From positions 1,121,923-1,185,922 of the forward strand of contig SJOL01007384.1 of the NCBI GenBank assembly GCA_004794785.1: a stretch of 64,000 nucleotides of DNA, read 5' to 3'. A program made the translations under genes and the position numbers. The DNA is from Opisthorchis felineus (Eukaryota > Platyhelminthes > Trematoda > Opisthorchiida > Opisthorchiidae). A model generated the notes under the pieces. The model was given only the letters and a program-made list of their open reading frames with translations, was not told where the DNA came from and ran no database searches. Shown piece after piece: positions 44,545-58,150 of the stretch (position 1 is its first letter; the number at the start of each line of letters is the position of its first letter).

Positions 44545-47500
44545 GTTATTGTAAGCTTACGCTATTTGCCCAAAAGCGCGCGTACAGTTCATTGACGACG
44601 TACACTCAAAAATATGAGCTGTACGTTCGAGTTGGAATTGTGCACTGAGAACCATTTCCAAGTGAGGTTTAACTACCCTTTGAAGTTGCATTAAGAGTGA
44701 CAATAACAAAGAATCACAAAAACATCACCATCTGATTCGTCAAATCGATCGCCACCAACTTTACTCGCACGCTGGATGCCATGATGATAAACCCGAGTGA
44801 TATAACTTGGAATGACGCATACGAGGAGCATAGTTTAGTGAGCTTGAAAGAGCATACTCAAAACGTGAACGCTGTTTTGTTTGGTGAGATAGCAGCGGTC
44901 CTTCATTGAGGAGGTTCGGTAAACCATCTGACCAGATATCGTTTCAAATAAACATACAAGCAAGCTACCAGCCTACATGTGCGCACTAATGTTGAACATG
45001 CTACGCGCATTTTTTGACGACCAGCGTTGTGTCACGTGACTGTCGGCAAAGACAATCGGGTTGACCAAATCTCTCGCTCGAAACTGAAGAATAAAACTTT
45101 GGACTGGATGAACAGCACACTGATACAATACTCATCCGGTTTTGTACAACTGACTGAAGTATCACATGGTGTTCCACTCTGCACAATACTGAGTTACGAA
45201 TCAATAGATAGCAGTCAAAGTTCTAGAGCAGTCACGCTTCCCGCAAATGATTTCGTCTGGTTCTTTCGGAAATTCATAGACAAATAAGTTGGTATTAAGA
45301 GCTCGTGCGTAGCGATCTTGACGCAAATGTACGTAATTCGGTCGACCAGTTGGAATCAGGACAATAACTGCTAGACTCACACTTACTCACACTTATAGTC
45401 TGGTTAAGCAGTTGATTGGCCACCACAATCTGAAAGCTGATACATCCATTTGAAAATATCCCAACAAAATGATCAGTTACTGCCTTCATACACCTATTGT
45501 ACAGGGCAGCACGACTTTAGTTTCAGACCGCCTCATATTACGGTTATTTGTAGTACGGATGCTACCTGCTCTTCGGCTGACTGCTCCCATTTAGCCTTCA
45601 TATAATTATTGCATTTTGTGGACGGATGTCCAGTCAGAGTAGGCCGCAAGGTCACTACAACACTCATGCCTGACCACCACAAAATGATGACAGCTCTTGT
45701 TCGGGAATGGGATAGCGGAACACGGATGAAAGGGTCCCACTTGGGGGTGGTTAGACTGGACGCTGGAGGAACAAATTGGCGGAACCGTCGTATTACGATA
45801 ACGAGCTAAGCGGCAGGAGAAAATCGTATTAGGTAACGTGAAAAAGAGACACCTGGCTGGTAACAGTATGTGCGTGATGGACTAGCCTCAACTAAAAGTC
45901 GATTCCATAGGCGATGTCACTAGAAGATAGGTGCGAGCGCCGTATGCACTGCACGCTTTATTGGACTGACTAAGTACTTTTAGACGGTGCCAGTTGGTGA
46001 AAGGCTCTGAAGCGTGACAGATATGAGTCCTCGTGATATACGAATTCAGTCACGTACCGAAACGGGTCCACATGCAGTAAAAGAGATCAGTCAACGGACC
46101 AATTTTTAGCTCAGAACTTGCAGAAATCCGAGAAGGGTGTTTCGAGGCGAAAAAGCGATAGGTTATGTACAAAACGTATGGTCTGCCATGTGAGATATAT
46201 GGAACTGACCGAAGAAATATGGCAAAGCAATCGAGCTATGTTTGTGGGTTGGGGACAACAAACCGCTTTTTTAAAGCGTGTGGTTTACTGGTTATTCGGG
46301 GTTTGAACATGCGCGCTTTAGCGTTCTGCGGTTACATGTACAAATTTGTTCACCTAAGTATGCTCGTCTGTGCCTGAATGAACATCAAAAAGACGTGAAC
46401 CGCAGTCACTGCTTTTAATCAAAGTTTATCGCGGTCAGAAGCTTCTGGAGTTGCAAAACAAAGGAAGTGCTAGACGCAGAAAATATCGTCCCAGTTACCC
46501 ACACCAATTTGCGCGGCTTGATTTAAATCACTCTAGCTATGAACACGTCTATCCGCGATAAAGAGAGACACAACAAGCTATACCCGACATGTTTGACCAA
46601 AAATTATTGAAAATGCTACCCGGACAACTCGGTGTTATCGACTACATTCCGAGAGTTCCCAGTGTAATTGGGTCTGAGAAGCCAGAACGGATTCGTTCGA
46701 ATGACGGACAAACCAGCCGAAAGCACCTATCCGGTGAACACATTATCATGAGATGGGATTTATGCACCACGTTCAACTGTCCAGTTTAAGGAAAGTCGGC
46801 GCTTCAAACGTACTACGAACCAAATATTTACACTACAGAAGCCCATTATTACAAAATTGACACCATATGTCTAAGTGGACACCAGTAGACTTGCACGGGA
46901 GATAAAACGTTTGCCAAAATCGGTCTAGGTATATTCAAGACCTATGATAACCTGAGAAGAGGAGGAAAGCTACGTCACCAAATCCTAAATGAAGTCTACG
47001 GAGGATGTTACTGAAAATTTCCACACGGTATCACAGAAACAGTCTTTGTTGGATTCTGAGCCGAAGCTGACGCAATGAACAATGTGTGCTTAGAGGCCGG
47101 TGTGTAGACAGTTTACCCTCGATAAACAGCCTGACAGTATGGGAGGGGCTGTTCACAGGGAACCATTTAACCAGCCTTCTATTTCGTGACAGCGATGCCG
47201 TGTCTAGCTTGCTCTCTCCATTTGGCACCACTATCGCCAGAGATTCTCAGACAGTAGCGCTGAACTTGTACACCCTCTGTAAGCGCAGTCAAAACTAGAG
47301 TATTGGAATCATATGGTCGCGTTTCAGGGACGCAAGAAAACGTCAAACTCCAAGCTTGAAAACGCCCTTACCAAAGCAGTTTTCTAAGTGATCTGCATGC
47401 TGACAGTACCGATGCACGTGAGTCGAGTAGGTCTCAGAAATGGGGTTGTAAGGGAAGGGGGCAGAGAGACAGAGTAAGTTTGCGCCATTATTGTCCACAT

Positions 47501-47640
47501 AAGTGCGAGTTAGTTACACTGCCGATCAGCTGCTCATTATAGAATGATTTGATGTTCAACTACTAGCCGGGGGTCGCGGGTTTAAATCTCCTTACAGATT
47601 CGTAAGAAAGGCAATGCTAATAATTACAACAGTGCTGCTT
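44545..47640. other. Intronic, nothing firmly recognised
   Basis: Minus frame 45,295-45,489 has an AG acceptor and GT donor in plausible places (FVGIFSNGCISFQIVVANQL), but its phase does not link 48,775 to 43,458. Other frames are short and featureless. Confidence 0.45.
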
Positions 47641-47765
47641 AGCTTCCGAACACATACTGATTTTGACAAATACACTCACTTGCATATCAATTTAGTTCTC
47701 ACGGGCGAAACTGATCGTGGGCTGTCGGGGAGTTTTCAGCAACCCTGTGAGTAGTTTCCTTTACG
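47640..47765 (+). repeat. Repeat R1, copy e (foldback arrangement)
   Basis: Forward TTTGACAAATACACTCACTT and GCATATCAATTTAG are followed at once by the R1 head in reverse orientation (CGTGGGCTGTCGGGGAGTTT, CAGCAACCCTGTGAGTAGTT). Two halves of the family are thus joined head-inverted. Confidence 0.65.
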
Positions 47766-47779
47766 AAAACATACTGATT

Positions 47780-48270
47780 TCATTCGGGGGAGGAAAGCTC
47801 GACTGGACTTTCCAAACCTCTTAATACTGTCAACAAACAACAATAGCCTCTGATACTACTCGTTTGTTCATGCCACATATCGCAGTTGACTTGAAAAACC
47901 CTAGCTATAGCCCCTAACTCGAAAATTTGATGTCCAAGACGACGGATGTTACAGTGATCTTGAGCAACCTCACCCACAGCCAATGACTCAAAGTGCAGGG
48001 CTAGCCTGGTCCGGGGGAGTACAGAGGAAGGCATGGAAGTTCCACTCTCTACTACTCTCCGACAGTACCCATATTCTTTGTAATCAAGTTCATGTCCCAG
48101 TGACAAAAGTTGGCCACATCCCTGCTTCAGCCACTTCGAATTGGGTACGGAAAGCAGCTCTATTTTTGGCAAGTGATGATTGGCCATGAGCAATACATAG
48201 CCCAACCACCTCAGCTTATGGTGGTGGATACACTGTTCAGTTGAAGTCCATGTTGCACAACCAAACACTA
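47780..48270 (-). pseudogene. RTE-like retrotransposon 3' coding end (type A)
   Basis: Minus strand: HHHKLRWLGYVLLMANHHLP, then LLSVPNSKWLKQGCGQ, matching the LRWLGHVLRMPxHRLPxRxLFSVPNSEW block of trematode RTE-like pol. The frame continues to 47,780 but loses resemblance. RT core absent upstream. Confidence 0.75.
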
Positions 48271-48774
48271 GTTTTCTAATTGTTTCGTTGCGGACAAGTG
48301 TCCCCTATTGAGGAGTTCCATTGTACACATTGACCGTTCCAAAAGAGACTGTCAAGGAGAAAGAGGGTGTTTAGCCACTCTTCGGGAGGAACGCACACTG
48401 GGCTGTGGCTGAAGGATAACGCCGCTGTGGACTCTCTTCGATGTGTATTGGGATGACAAACGACGAAGTCATCGGAGTCGTGACTCTACCCCCCTCCAGG
48501 TTGATCGCTACTTGACATAATCCTGAGGTACGCGGTCAAAACAAACGGGACCAGTCTGTAAACTGTGAGGTACCGTTTGATCTCATAAGCACTTCCGGGG
48601 AGGGTTATGCTGTGATTGGCAGCCCTGCATATTCTTCCGTCCGATAAAAACGGTTGAATCTCAACCACTGCTAGCTAACATTTGCGTTGGTACGCCTTCT
48701 ACTCTACGAGAAACTGACAGTGCTGTCTGGGAGAATGATGTCGTGAGCATGCGGTTCTATGATTTCAGTCTTAC

Positions 48775-48878
48775 CTCCAAGGTCACGGGGAACACCTGTT
48801 TCATGTCTGTCGCCTTGAGTTGACTCTGATACATCGACCGACGAATGGTGCTGGTGAATATGGGAGGGTGTTTGGTCA
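48775..48878 (-). CDS. TLDc gene exon (linker)
   Basis: 104 bases. The first base completes a Tyr codon with the 60,180 donor, then DQTPSHIHQHHSSVDVSEST and GDRHETGVPRDLG plus one base. Acceptor TCTCTCTTTAG, donor GTAAGA. The His/Ser/Asp-rich composition fits a disordered linker. The assignment to this gene rests on strand, splice sites and phase with the GRAM exon, not on homology. Confidence 0.6.
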
Positions 48879-50454
48879 CTAAAGAGAGACAAAAGTGTAA
48901 TCACATAAGAGAAGCAGCCTCCAGGGAAAAGTTCGTAATTGTCAGTTTATTGATTGTAATAAAAACTTTGGAAAAATCAGTTACACCGCTGGCAAACCCA
49001 CAGCGGCGTTTCACAGCAGACAGAGGCTAAGTGAAAACATGGGTCTGTTACGGATAAAGCCTGATAATTTCATCAAATGAGCAAAACAGACCCGGTCAGG
49101 AAAACTTCCCACACTTGAAAAACAGCAGTCGAACGCTATGAAATGACAAAATGACATACGGGGACAACTTGTACTGATATCCTGTGCACCTCAAAAAAGG
49201 TCGATTTCAGAGCATCAAATCAAATTATTGTTCGACCAACGCCTAGGACCATGTGAATGGAAGGTGAAGGATCGTTTATGCATAATACCAAGGCACCCGT
49301 CATCCCTGGTGCAAGCCATAAATGACTATTCAGAAAAGGCCAATATAGAATGTCACATGTTACTCGAATAATAGGAATTCAACGGTTTCTAAACCGGCAA
49401 TTGGGGTTTGGAGGGCTTTGTAAAACCTAAAACCCGGTTGGAACATGGCGGTGGAGAATACGAACCTTGACCGCTAGTCTAAGACGTTGGTTGGTTGCAT
49501 CGTTCCCGATGGCGTGCACGGAGTTTAGCGCTGGTTTATCCATCAAAAACGGGTATGGCTGGGCTGTAACCTGTAAGCAATTCCCAACAGTCTGTTTTGA
49601 TTCATCCCCTGATGAAGTATCCATGAATGCCACATCACGTAAAAGTGACGTGGAAACACAAGCGACCACCTATTGATAAGTGAACCTTTAAATTAGGAGG
49701 CGGGTCGGTTGCTGCAGCAATTACCTAAAAGTCTTCGGTAACTTACTCAGAAACCTGTCGACCTAAGGCACATAGTAACAGAGAAGAAAGCTGCGATCAA
49801 GTCGCCATATATGTGACTACAAGATGGCATTTTTTATGTGCATTACATGTGGAGTATATGATACACTTTGCGCACAGAAAATCGACGCAAATGAGAATGA
49901 GGTGAGCAGTAACATAAAGGAAGTACTTTGAGAGAGGCTGGGTCACAAAGAAAATAATCACAGATGGAAAATATCAGTCAAAGTGGGGAGCACTCAGTGA
50001 AGCGATGAGTGATAGGTCGGTTCTGCATCAGCAATACACCAGTAGCAAAGGGATGCACTGAGATGTCACAAAACAAAAAGGAAAAATCTGGTAAAGAGTG
50101 AAAAGAGGACGGGTTGGTACTTGGTGAGAATAAGGTGCTCACATATTCAAAAAGTAATGAGTATCACCTAAGAGTAAGATGATTTTAGCAGGATTGACCT
50201 AGCACCCCTTGGGACCTTACGAAAAACAAGTCCAGAAAACAACGACAGACATTTATCTACACAGTCCATTTAGGAAGTCAGAACACGCAAACCACAAAGA
50301 TCAGTTATGTGCCAGTAACCATAGATTTTTCAACGACATAACGATGAATCTCTTGGGCGCAGACCAAGAGACATCCGATGATCCCACACTACTCAATTCG
50401 ACTTTAGTCACTGTCAAGTCACTCTGTTCCCGATGTATTTTGCACTAGCAAGAG
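48879..50454. other. Intronic; a faint tRNA-like head near 49.4-49.55 kb
   Basis: On the minus strand GCGGTCAAGGTTCGTATTCT resembles a pol III B-box region, but I cannot place an A-box, so I do not call a SINE. Confidence 0.35.
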
Positions 50455-50620
50455 CTAGGAGCTGTAAACAAGACTTTCTTTGGTGGATGGCTGTTGGGCA
50501 CCCGCAGCACATGTCCCAAGCAGCTCGACTTGATCAGCCTCGTTTGCTGTTCTGGTGGTTCTGATTTGTTATCCAATAATCGCTCATGCACCGTTTCGCG
50601 ATTAACAGGTCGCAGTCAAC
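50455..50620 (-). pseudogene. RTE-like C-terminal fragment
   Basis: Minus strand SCLGHVLRVPNSHPPKKVLF followed by TAPS, the same block as at 47.8-48.2 and 55.8-56.1 kb. Short relic. Confidence 0.65.
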
Positions 50621-53600
50621 TGAACCTCTCCATATGATGGCGTTTAAATGTTTGAAGGCACTCTACGGAGAAGCGAAATTTTGGAATCGTAAAGTGAGGT
50701 CGCTTTTATGGTTGGCTTACACACAAGGCTCTTTAGCCCCTGTGGAATTCAGTTCTGACGATAGAAATGACGCAAGTTTGTACATACTGCCTGCGCGCAT
50801 GGAGGGTACACTGACTGCCCTTGTTACAGTGGGGTCACCGGTCACGCAGTTGTCAAGATATGTAAACGGAACGACAAAAATCAAGCTTTTTATTTTGCAG
50901 TTTCAAAAGGTCATGAGATGATCGAAGCAAAGCTTTACCGTGCCGAAACGGGAGAACAAAATATATATCTGCAGTAGGTTTTACGGGTCGATTTTGTCAG
51001 ATAATAAAACGATGTCGTACACACAGTTAAAGTCCACTAATGTGGAATTTCGATTTACGGTCCCAGTATTACGGAATTTGGCAGTTGGCTGATCAGTAGA
51101 CTAACTGACGGAGATCAACTTGGTCCACCGATTGCGATTTCGTTCCACTCGTCTTGTTGTTTACAGAAGTGTTACAGAACGCCCGCTGGACATGATAAAT
51201 AATATTTTCTTGAAGGAAACTACTCACAAAATCAAACTTTGTTCGATCATGTAGTCCACAGCTTCGATTGTAGCACACTGAGTTGAAAGTCGATATTCAA
51301 GAGGTGCACGCTTTGGTCTTCAATCTGAAAAATAAACAAGTTAGTTTACGTCCAGCTGGAGAATACGAACATGTGTTGAATCTATGGCGGTCAAACAGTG
51401 AATATGCAGGAGGGCAGATGACGGAACCAACTACAACTGGGTAGGATATATGCTGTTCGGCCATAGTTCGTGTAGGCTGTTGTCGGCGAATCCACAACGA
51501 GGCAGCTGGAAAACAATTGTTCGGTCGTGTAACAGGGACTTCAATAGAAGAGTGTGTTCAGCACCAAAAGCTGCGGTGGTTTGTCCAGTTATTGCGCTTG
51601 CCCAATCGTCACTTAGTGAAGTGTGTGCTGCCTTCCGTGTCCAGGTCAGAGTGGCGGAAGCAGAGAGGTGGTCAATCCTAGACGTGGCAAAGGGGTATGG
51701 AAGAGACTACGAAAAGTCCGGATACTGTCGCTGCAACTGGCCTTCCGGGATAAGGTCCGGGTGTTCCTCATTGTACCTGTTTGGAAACGCTGCAAGATGT
51801 GACTGCTAATCGATGACAGTGGCGTTGTTGTTGACAGTTTCTATCCCGATTGAATGAATGTGTGCCTGGACAGACACTTTCGAGGTGTAGGCATCTCGGA
51901 ATGATTGTGGTAGGCCAGCACTAAGTCCCTTCTCCATCGACTTTTATCCTTATATTTACAGATCACTGGGAAGGAGCCGGAGGAAGCGGTTTTGGAAGAT
52001 GCCCAAAAGAAAACGGGACTGGCTCCACCCGTGTGGACATCCCAAGAAAGATGACGTAAAAAGGCTGAATCCGTCAAACCACACCTACATTACCGTATTG
52101 AGTGCAGAACGGCAGCGCATGAAATGCCATATGAGACGACAAAATAACATCAATGGGTTTAGCACGTCAGATTATACTTGTTTTAAGTGTGGGAATTGGC
52201 TTTGATGAGCAGGATCTTATCGTGCTCAAATGAGAACTCATGTGGACTGGCGTTACCAAGAAGAAAAAACAGGTGTTGGGGTACATGACAGGTAAAGTAA
52301 TCCAATCTCCGAAAAGGGAGATGATTCGTCTTTATTTGAGAGGATCGTCGAAACTGAAGGGAAATACTGTTGTACACTTCCTAAGAGATAGTCTTTCCTC
52401 AGCATGAGCGGCAATGATTCGAGAGAGTGCTGTACCCAACGGCATTAGCTGTGTTGACTAGGTCATGTGTGTTGAATATGCCCACGTTGTTCGACGCAGG
52501 TATTTCGCGGACAGCTGTTTTCGATGGAGTCTCGATTGGCGGGTGAACACAAAATGACACACAAGAGCAAAAAATCTTGTCAAACCAGGAAGCCAGTTGT
52601 ATCAGTTGGATGGAAATAGTCGGAGAGGAATGATTGGTTGACCGAGGCTGCACTATTGTTTTTGATGACATAAGGAGGGTTGACATAACCTAAAATCGAT
52701 CGCTTCGATCGTTGCGAGGGCGTTTTGACGAATGACCTTGGGGCTATTGGGTGGCACTAAAAGAATCACGTTGAATGATTCGATGGGATTGATAGAGTGG
52801 TTCGTTATGACTAAATGAGCCACGACAGGGTTTGTCAAGCGCTTGACTCTACGAGTTTCACCACACAGTGATAGATTCTTCGCCATTCTTAGAAAGGCTC
52901 TGCGTCCTACGACTCACGTAGATTATGCCACACTCACAAGAGTAGATAACAAAAAACGTTGTGGACTAGTGTTCTCTTGTTGGTGTTGGTATTGACAAAA
53001 CGGCCACCGCTAAATTGAATCCTAAGCTATGAAGCACGCACTGTTTACCTTAGTGAAAGTTACAACGTTCGATTTCGGAAGCGCTAGCGCTTTTGAAAGA
53101 CAAACTGACGCAAATGGGCAATATCCGGACTGATGCAATTCCTCTCTTTTCTTTCATACTAGTCTGTCTGACACCCGTTTTCTCGAGGAGTCGTGGAAAC
53201 ATAATTCACAGCGCCTGTCGTCATTGGAAACCTTGTAGGATATCTGATCAAGTTTCGTTTATAACATTTTCACAAAGCCCTGGAATTTTTGTGTACTGGC
53301 CCAACCACGTCGGCTTTTCGTATATTCGTCTATGGAGAATACCGCTCGGTCTCCTGGTCAATACGAAGCCAGGGCAATAAAACCTGTCGATGATTTCATT
53401 CTCCGCAATAGAGTGTACTGCTGAATGGACTGGATCAGAACAGCGAAGCAGCCCCCATGTAGTGATAGTTTTACCAACGATTATAAAAATGTCAGCAACG
53501 TAGAGCTGGTAAAGTGCCAGTGCACAACTCTTCTTTGGCTATCTGGCCTTTCGTTTGCGATGTGGCGGAAACTAATTGGGTCGTACTACTCGGCAGTTGT

Positions 53601-55815
53601 TTCAGTAAATGACTGGGCATTTGTCACTGTGCAGCGAAAACCGCAAAATCAGACACACGACAAGCGCCATCGCGGTTCATTCAGTATAAACATCTCTATT
53701 CAACTTGGTCGTCTGTGACGCAGGCCCAATGAACACTTACCGAAAAAATGACTGATTTTCATACGGTAGCCAGAAAAATGAAGGTAGAATAAAAGGAGAA
53801 ACACGAGCGGTTCGATAAGGAAGAAATTGCCCAGTATTTGTGTGCACAGAAAGAGCAGAAAGCGTGATGATTTTAACATTCAAGACTACGTGGAGTCAGG
53901 GGTCTAATCGAAACTAGAAGTTCATCGGTTAGGCGATCGTATCTATAGCTCCGCGTTACTTTGAGCAGGTGAAAAATCATCGGACCATCCATTGAACAAG
54001 TGGATTACAGCTGAAAATCACTTAAGGGTATGTATAGGGCGCCCACATTGGTAATAGGAGGAACTCTTCTTGAGCAAGCTGACCGAGACAAAGTGGAATC
54101 CGTATGCACTGCGAAGCGCGAAATCTCACGGGAAGAAGTACGGTAATGTGACGTGGCGCAGCAGAATACCACTTGCTCAATTTTCGGATAAAACCGATAT
54201 TTCTGCACATTCGTAGTTTTGCGAGGAATTCTCGGCTACCATAAAGTCCATCAATCAGGCTGACCAAAACGGGCTCAATTTATCATTTATGAGTAAAACA
54301 GGGCTACTCACGCCAGATGACACGCCACTCAATAACGTAAAACCGAGACCATTGCACGCTGCCTGGATTATATATAGATGAGAAACATGGTCTGATGCAC
54401 TCCAACCTCGCGACATTCTGTGCATAAGATTTACTAAGCTACCCTCCTGGGAAATTCAGATGTGATCCACGTAATCTGCTCACAGTAATCAAACCACCTT
54501 ACCCGACAGATATGACAACTTTGGGGTTCACATTTTACAGGGCAAGGACAGCAAGTCACTATCACGTTACACCGGTGGATCGAAGTCTAGTCTATGTCAT
54601 CCCCACTGCTGGTCTAGCGCTGCTGGCTATTCATCGGGTTAGATACCGCCGCAGCTCCGAAAGTGTTTCCTATGGTTGATTTTCATCCGTACAACTTGTG
54701 ACGCCGATTAAGAGGACGTGCTTATGGGGCAACTCAAACTAAGCAGCGGATAGTTGGTCAACAGGCGGATATCGAGGGGTAGGATCCGGTAGACTAACCT
54801 AGGATATCAATCAGTGCACATTTTGTACTCTAAGTTCGGTCCGAAACCGTCCAGAAAACCACACTGTTAGCCATCCACCACTGAAATGCACATGAAACTG
54901 GGTTGATTTCCTCACGGGTGTACGAACACACTGCTTGTCGTTTATTTATTCAAAGCAATCTGCAACCAAGTCAGGTTGGACAGTCTGTACTTTTGAAGTA
55001 CGCCCTTGAAACACATCGGACAACACCCATCGATCGTCATCCGCGCTACTGTGTGCTTGCACCCCGGGACGCCTAATCGGACTTTACAATTTAAGGCCAT
55101 GTCGCAACCATTTACCAAACCAAACGGCGTAGAGTAAAAATTCAGGGACTTTCATTGTTAAGCTTGACAGCAATGTGGTGGCAATTCGTATAGTGTTCGG
55201 AATGCTGCTGAAATCCACTAGCAAGGATAGAATGCGTTAACTATTTGTCCGTCACAGACAGTAGAACGATGATGACCACGCGTGGTTCTGCAAACGGATG
55301 TTCACAAAAGACAAATCGGCAACAGAGGACCTTGGATAGTTCACAGTGATAGGCAGTTCGTCACTGCACTCACATAAATCCTTGTAGGGTTTGAACGTAC
55401 AAGCTGCCCCGGGCAGCACGTTCACAAAATGTCCTCAAGCCAAATGGTTAGATCTATGTTCAAATCCCCGGGGAACCGTGCAACTCACCCCCATGTGCTT
55501 AGTGTATACTGAAATCTAGCAACTTTTGACTTGTGTGTTTAGACTTTCTGACATTCTACGAAAGATATATGTGATGAGGGGATGATTTAAAAATGAATAC
55601 TGGTGAAAGGACAACTGGTAATCGCATACCTCTGAGAGTCAGAATAACAACCAGATCAACATCATCATCACTGACAGAAACATCATAGAACAATGGTGCT
55701 TCACTACCATCAGTTTACTCGAATAGGGAATGATAATGGAAAGAAAAGATGAGACAGGTAGGAAGACCTAGGGCTAGCCCACAACAAACATCCGACGTGT
55801 CTAAACCTCTAACAA
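50621..55815. other. Intronic, nothing firmly recognised
   Basis: Frames up to 119 codons (plus 51,450-51,809; plus 50,586-50,921; minus 52,399-52,886) have no motif I know. The minus frame 52,653-52,886 has protein-like composition (SINPIESFNVILLVPPNSPK), but no supporting splice phase. Confidence 0.4.
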
Positions 55816-57640
55816 TCAGTCAAGCAAACTGGATAGAAACCGACGGCATGAATGCATCTGACATCGCTTAGCCGCCATATCGTTCAATTGTCTCCAGACA
55901 AGCACACGGACCAATCCTGGAAAGCGAACAGAACCAACAAAACTTTCTGTAAAATTCTTCACTTCGCTCTGCCAGGCCATATTTTCCCCACTTTTAGGTT
56001 TCCGCCACTCCGAATTAGGCGCGGAAAATAACACTCTTCTCGGCAGGCAAAAGCTTGCAGTGCGTAACACATGAACCAGCCACCTTGGCTTACAGTGCTG
56101 GATGTATTCTTTGAGTGAAGTACTCCGCCCCACTTCACCAGAGACCCAGTTCCGAATTTTCTGGTAGCAGCGGATTCCTGCTATGGTTCTGAGACATCGG
56201 TGGTCAAAGACCTGATGATGACTTACCTCCTCCTACCGAAGTGGCAAACCCTCGCAGTCGTACAGTGATACAGCGTGCAATGTGGTCTGACAGGCGTGTC
56301 ATTTGAGACCAAATGATATGCCATTTTGAAAGTAAAATTGGAGTAAATTTGCAAAAGCACTTCTGGCCTCTGAGATTCGTGCGCTGACTTCGTCTGCCAA
56401 CTACCGTCATAACCAAAACAACTCCCGAGATATATAGAGTGTTCCACAACTTCCAGTGTCACTACTTGAATTTTTAAAGACATGTTCGAAGACTGTATGT
56501 CCCACAGTAGGATTTGGCACTTCGTGGGTGCGAAGCATATGCCGAAGGACTGGACAATCTTCGTGAGCTCTTTCAGCAGTGCTTGCGCATACCGCTCATT
56601 TTCAAAAATTAGAATGACTTTGCCCGCATACTCTAGGTCAATAAGGTTCTGGCTCGAAGAAAGTTGAACACCTGGAGAGACCACCCAGTGTTCGATCCAT
56701 TATCTCACCAATAACGAAATTAAACAAAAATGGAGAGAGTAGACATCCTTGTCAGACACGTTCCTGTGGGAAAACTTCTAGGCAGCTCCTCATACACTCT
56801 CATGCGCTCACAAGTATGCGGATACAAACAGCACACGGGAGATATTCACTGCGAACACCCTTTTTACAAATGGGCACCACTATTGAGTCACCCCAGTTAG
56901 TTGGGACGGTCCCTTTCGCCCAGACAGAGGAAAATAAGCTGGGGAACCACTAACTGAGAATTTCACCTCCATCTTTGGACATAGTGGGTGGCAGTTCGTC
57001 AGAACCAGCAGCTCGGTTACGCTTGAGGGACAAAAGGGATTCGCTTACTTCCGAAGTTCAGTGTCTAGTGCTGCGTTGCGGATCGGGAATCAGACTGAGC
57101 AACTGCAGGTGGCCAGTTGAGTTGTCCTTAGAAGTGCTCAACTTAACTATTTAGGCGCTCTTCTTTTTTAGAGATAAGTGAGCCGTTGTTATCAGTGATT
57201 TTTTTCATTAACCGGAGCCTTCTTTGGGTCTGTTGCGAGTATCACCTTGAACGGTACACGCATATTCCCAGAGTTTCTCGTCTCCTCCATCTTTTCAGCT
57301 TTCTGGATCCATGAGGCTTCTCGGTTCGCGCAAATTCTCTATTGCACCTGAATTCTGAAAGTTCGTTGAGTGGTACCGTACTCTCAACCAGGAGGAACAG
57401 GTGTCCGAGCTTCAAGCATTGCTCGAGATCCAGTGCTTAGATCCAGTTGACCGTGCCGTTCCACAAGCGGAGCGTCCAGCGTCTTGCAGGATTGCGGACA
57501 GTATCTTTCAGTAAGGTCCGCCAGCTTCTCAGTAGCCAGGCGAGGTGTTATCATACTGCGCGCCAATGAAGGACACAACGAGAAGCAGCAACGAACAAGT
57601 GTGTGGTCTGAATCCACATAGGTGTCCCAGAACGAGCAAC
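55816..57640 (-). pseudogene. RTE-like retrotransposon, end of endonuclease to C-terminus
   Basis: The longest RTE copy here. Minus strand from 57,617: DSDHTLVRCCFSLCPSLARS and ITPRLATEKLADLTERY (end of endonuclease region). Then come SLKRNRAAGSDELPPTMSKD, TNWGDSIVVPICKKG (RT start, about 57,040-56,860), FLFNFVIGEIMDRTL (block before motif C), and NLIDLEYAGKVILIF, where the catalytic YADD has become YAGK (about 56,630). It goes on with YLGSCFGYDGSW and ends PRWLVHVLRTASFCLPRRVL, FSAPNSEWRKP, and MAAKRCQMHSCRRFLSSLLD at 55,816. Frameshifts and stops plus loss of both catalytic Asp residues make it dead. 5'-truncated. Confidence 0.87.
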
Positions 57641-57654
57641 GAACAGTGATTGAG

Positions 57655-58150
57655 CCACTCCCCCTAGAGGTAATGGAGAAAAATTATGGCGGGCGTCAGT
57701 GATAGACTGTTTTTGCTTACCCGGTTGCTGTATGTAGAAAGTAAGGCGACCCGGCTGGTGGCACCAAGCGAAGGCTGACGTGGCAATTCATGGTTGTACG
57801 TAAACTGGGATACTCCCATGGGGCTCAGACATGGAGAAGAGGACGATTAGAGTCATCAATCGAAACCTTTGATTTAAAAGCCCAATACGAAGAAGCGACG
57901 GTTGGCGTCAGACCACCATACATTTTTAACGAACAGTTCACTACGCATGCACCAATCCCCAAACTGGAGGACCAGGAGACCTTGCTAGTCAGACCTCTAG
58001 CCATTGACCAACCTAGCATGAGAGACCCCGTAAGCATCACACACACTCCCCGGGATAGCTCAGTGGGTTATGGAAAAATAAACCATCAAACCGCCGTAAG
58101 GTCCACTCTCTTCGTGACGGATGAAAACAGCACACTCAGTCGAGCGTGAG
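57655..58150 (+). repeat. Repeat R2, copy 2
   Basis: AAGTAAGGCGACCCGGCTGG, GGGGCTCAGACATGGAGAAG, CCAATCCCCAAACTGGAGGA, GACCAACCTAGCATGAGAGA and CGGGATAGCTCAGTGGGTTA. The last part looks like a tRNA/SINE head with an A-box-like TAGCTCAGTGG. A 119-codon frame across it (57,790-58,149) is not considered a gene. Confidence 0.65.

Noticed and set aside
45295..45520. Candidate exon (VTDHFVGIFSNGCISFQ) between the 48.8 and 43.3 kb TLDc exons
   Set aside because: Splice sites are present but the phase (one base at the acceptor) does not match the 48,775 donor.
55380..55480. tRNA-like TTCAAATCCCC near 55,460
   Set aside because: B-box-like word only; no A-box at proper spacing and no arms that pair.
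57790..58149. 119-codon plus frame as a gene
   Set aside because: It lies within repeat R2, whose other copies carry stops in the same frame.
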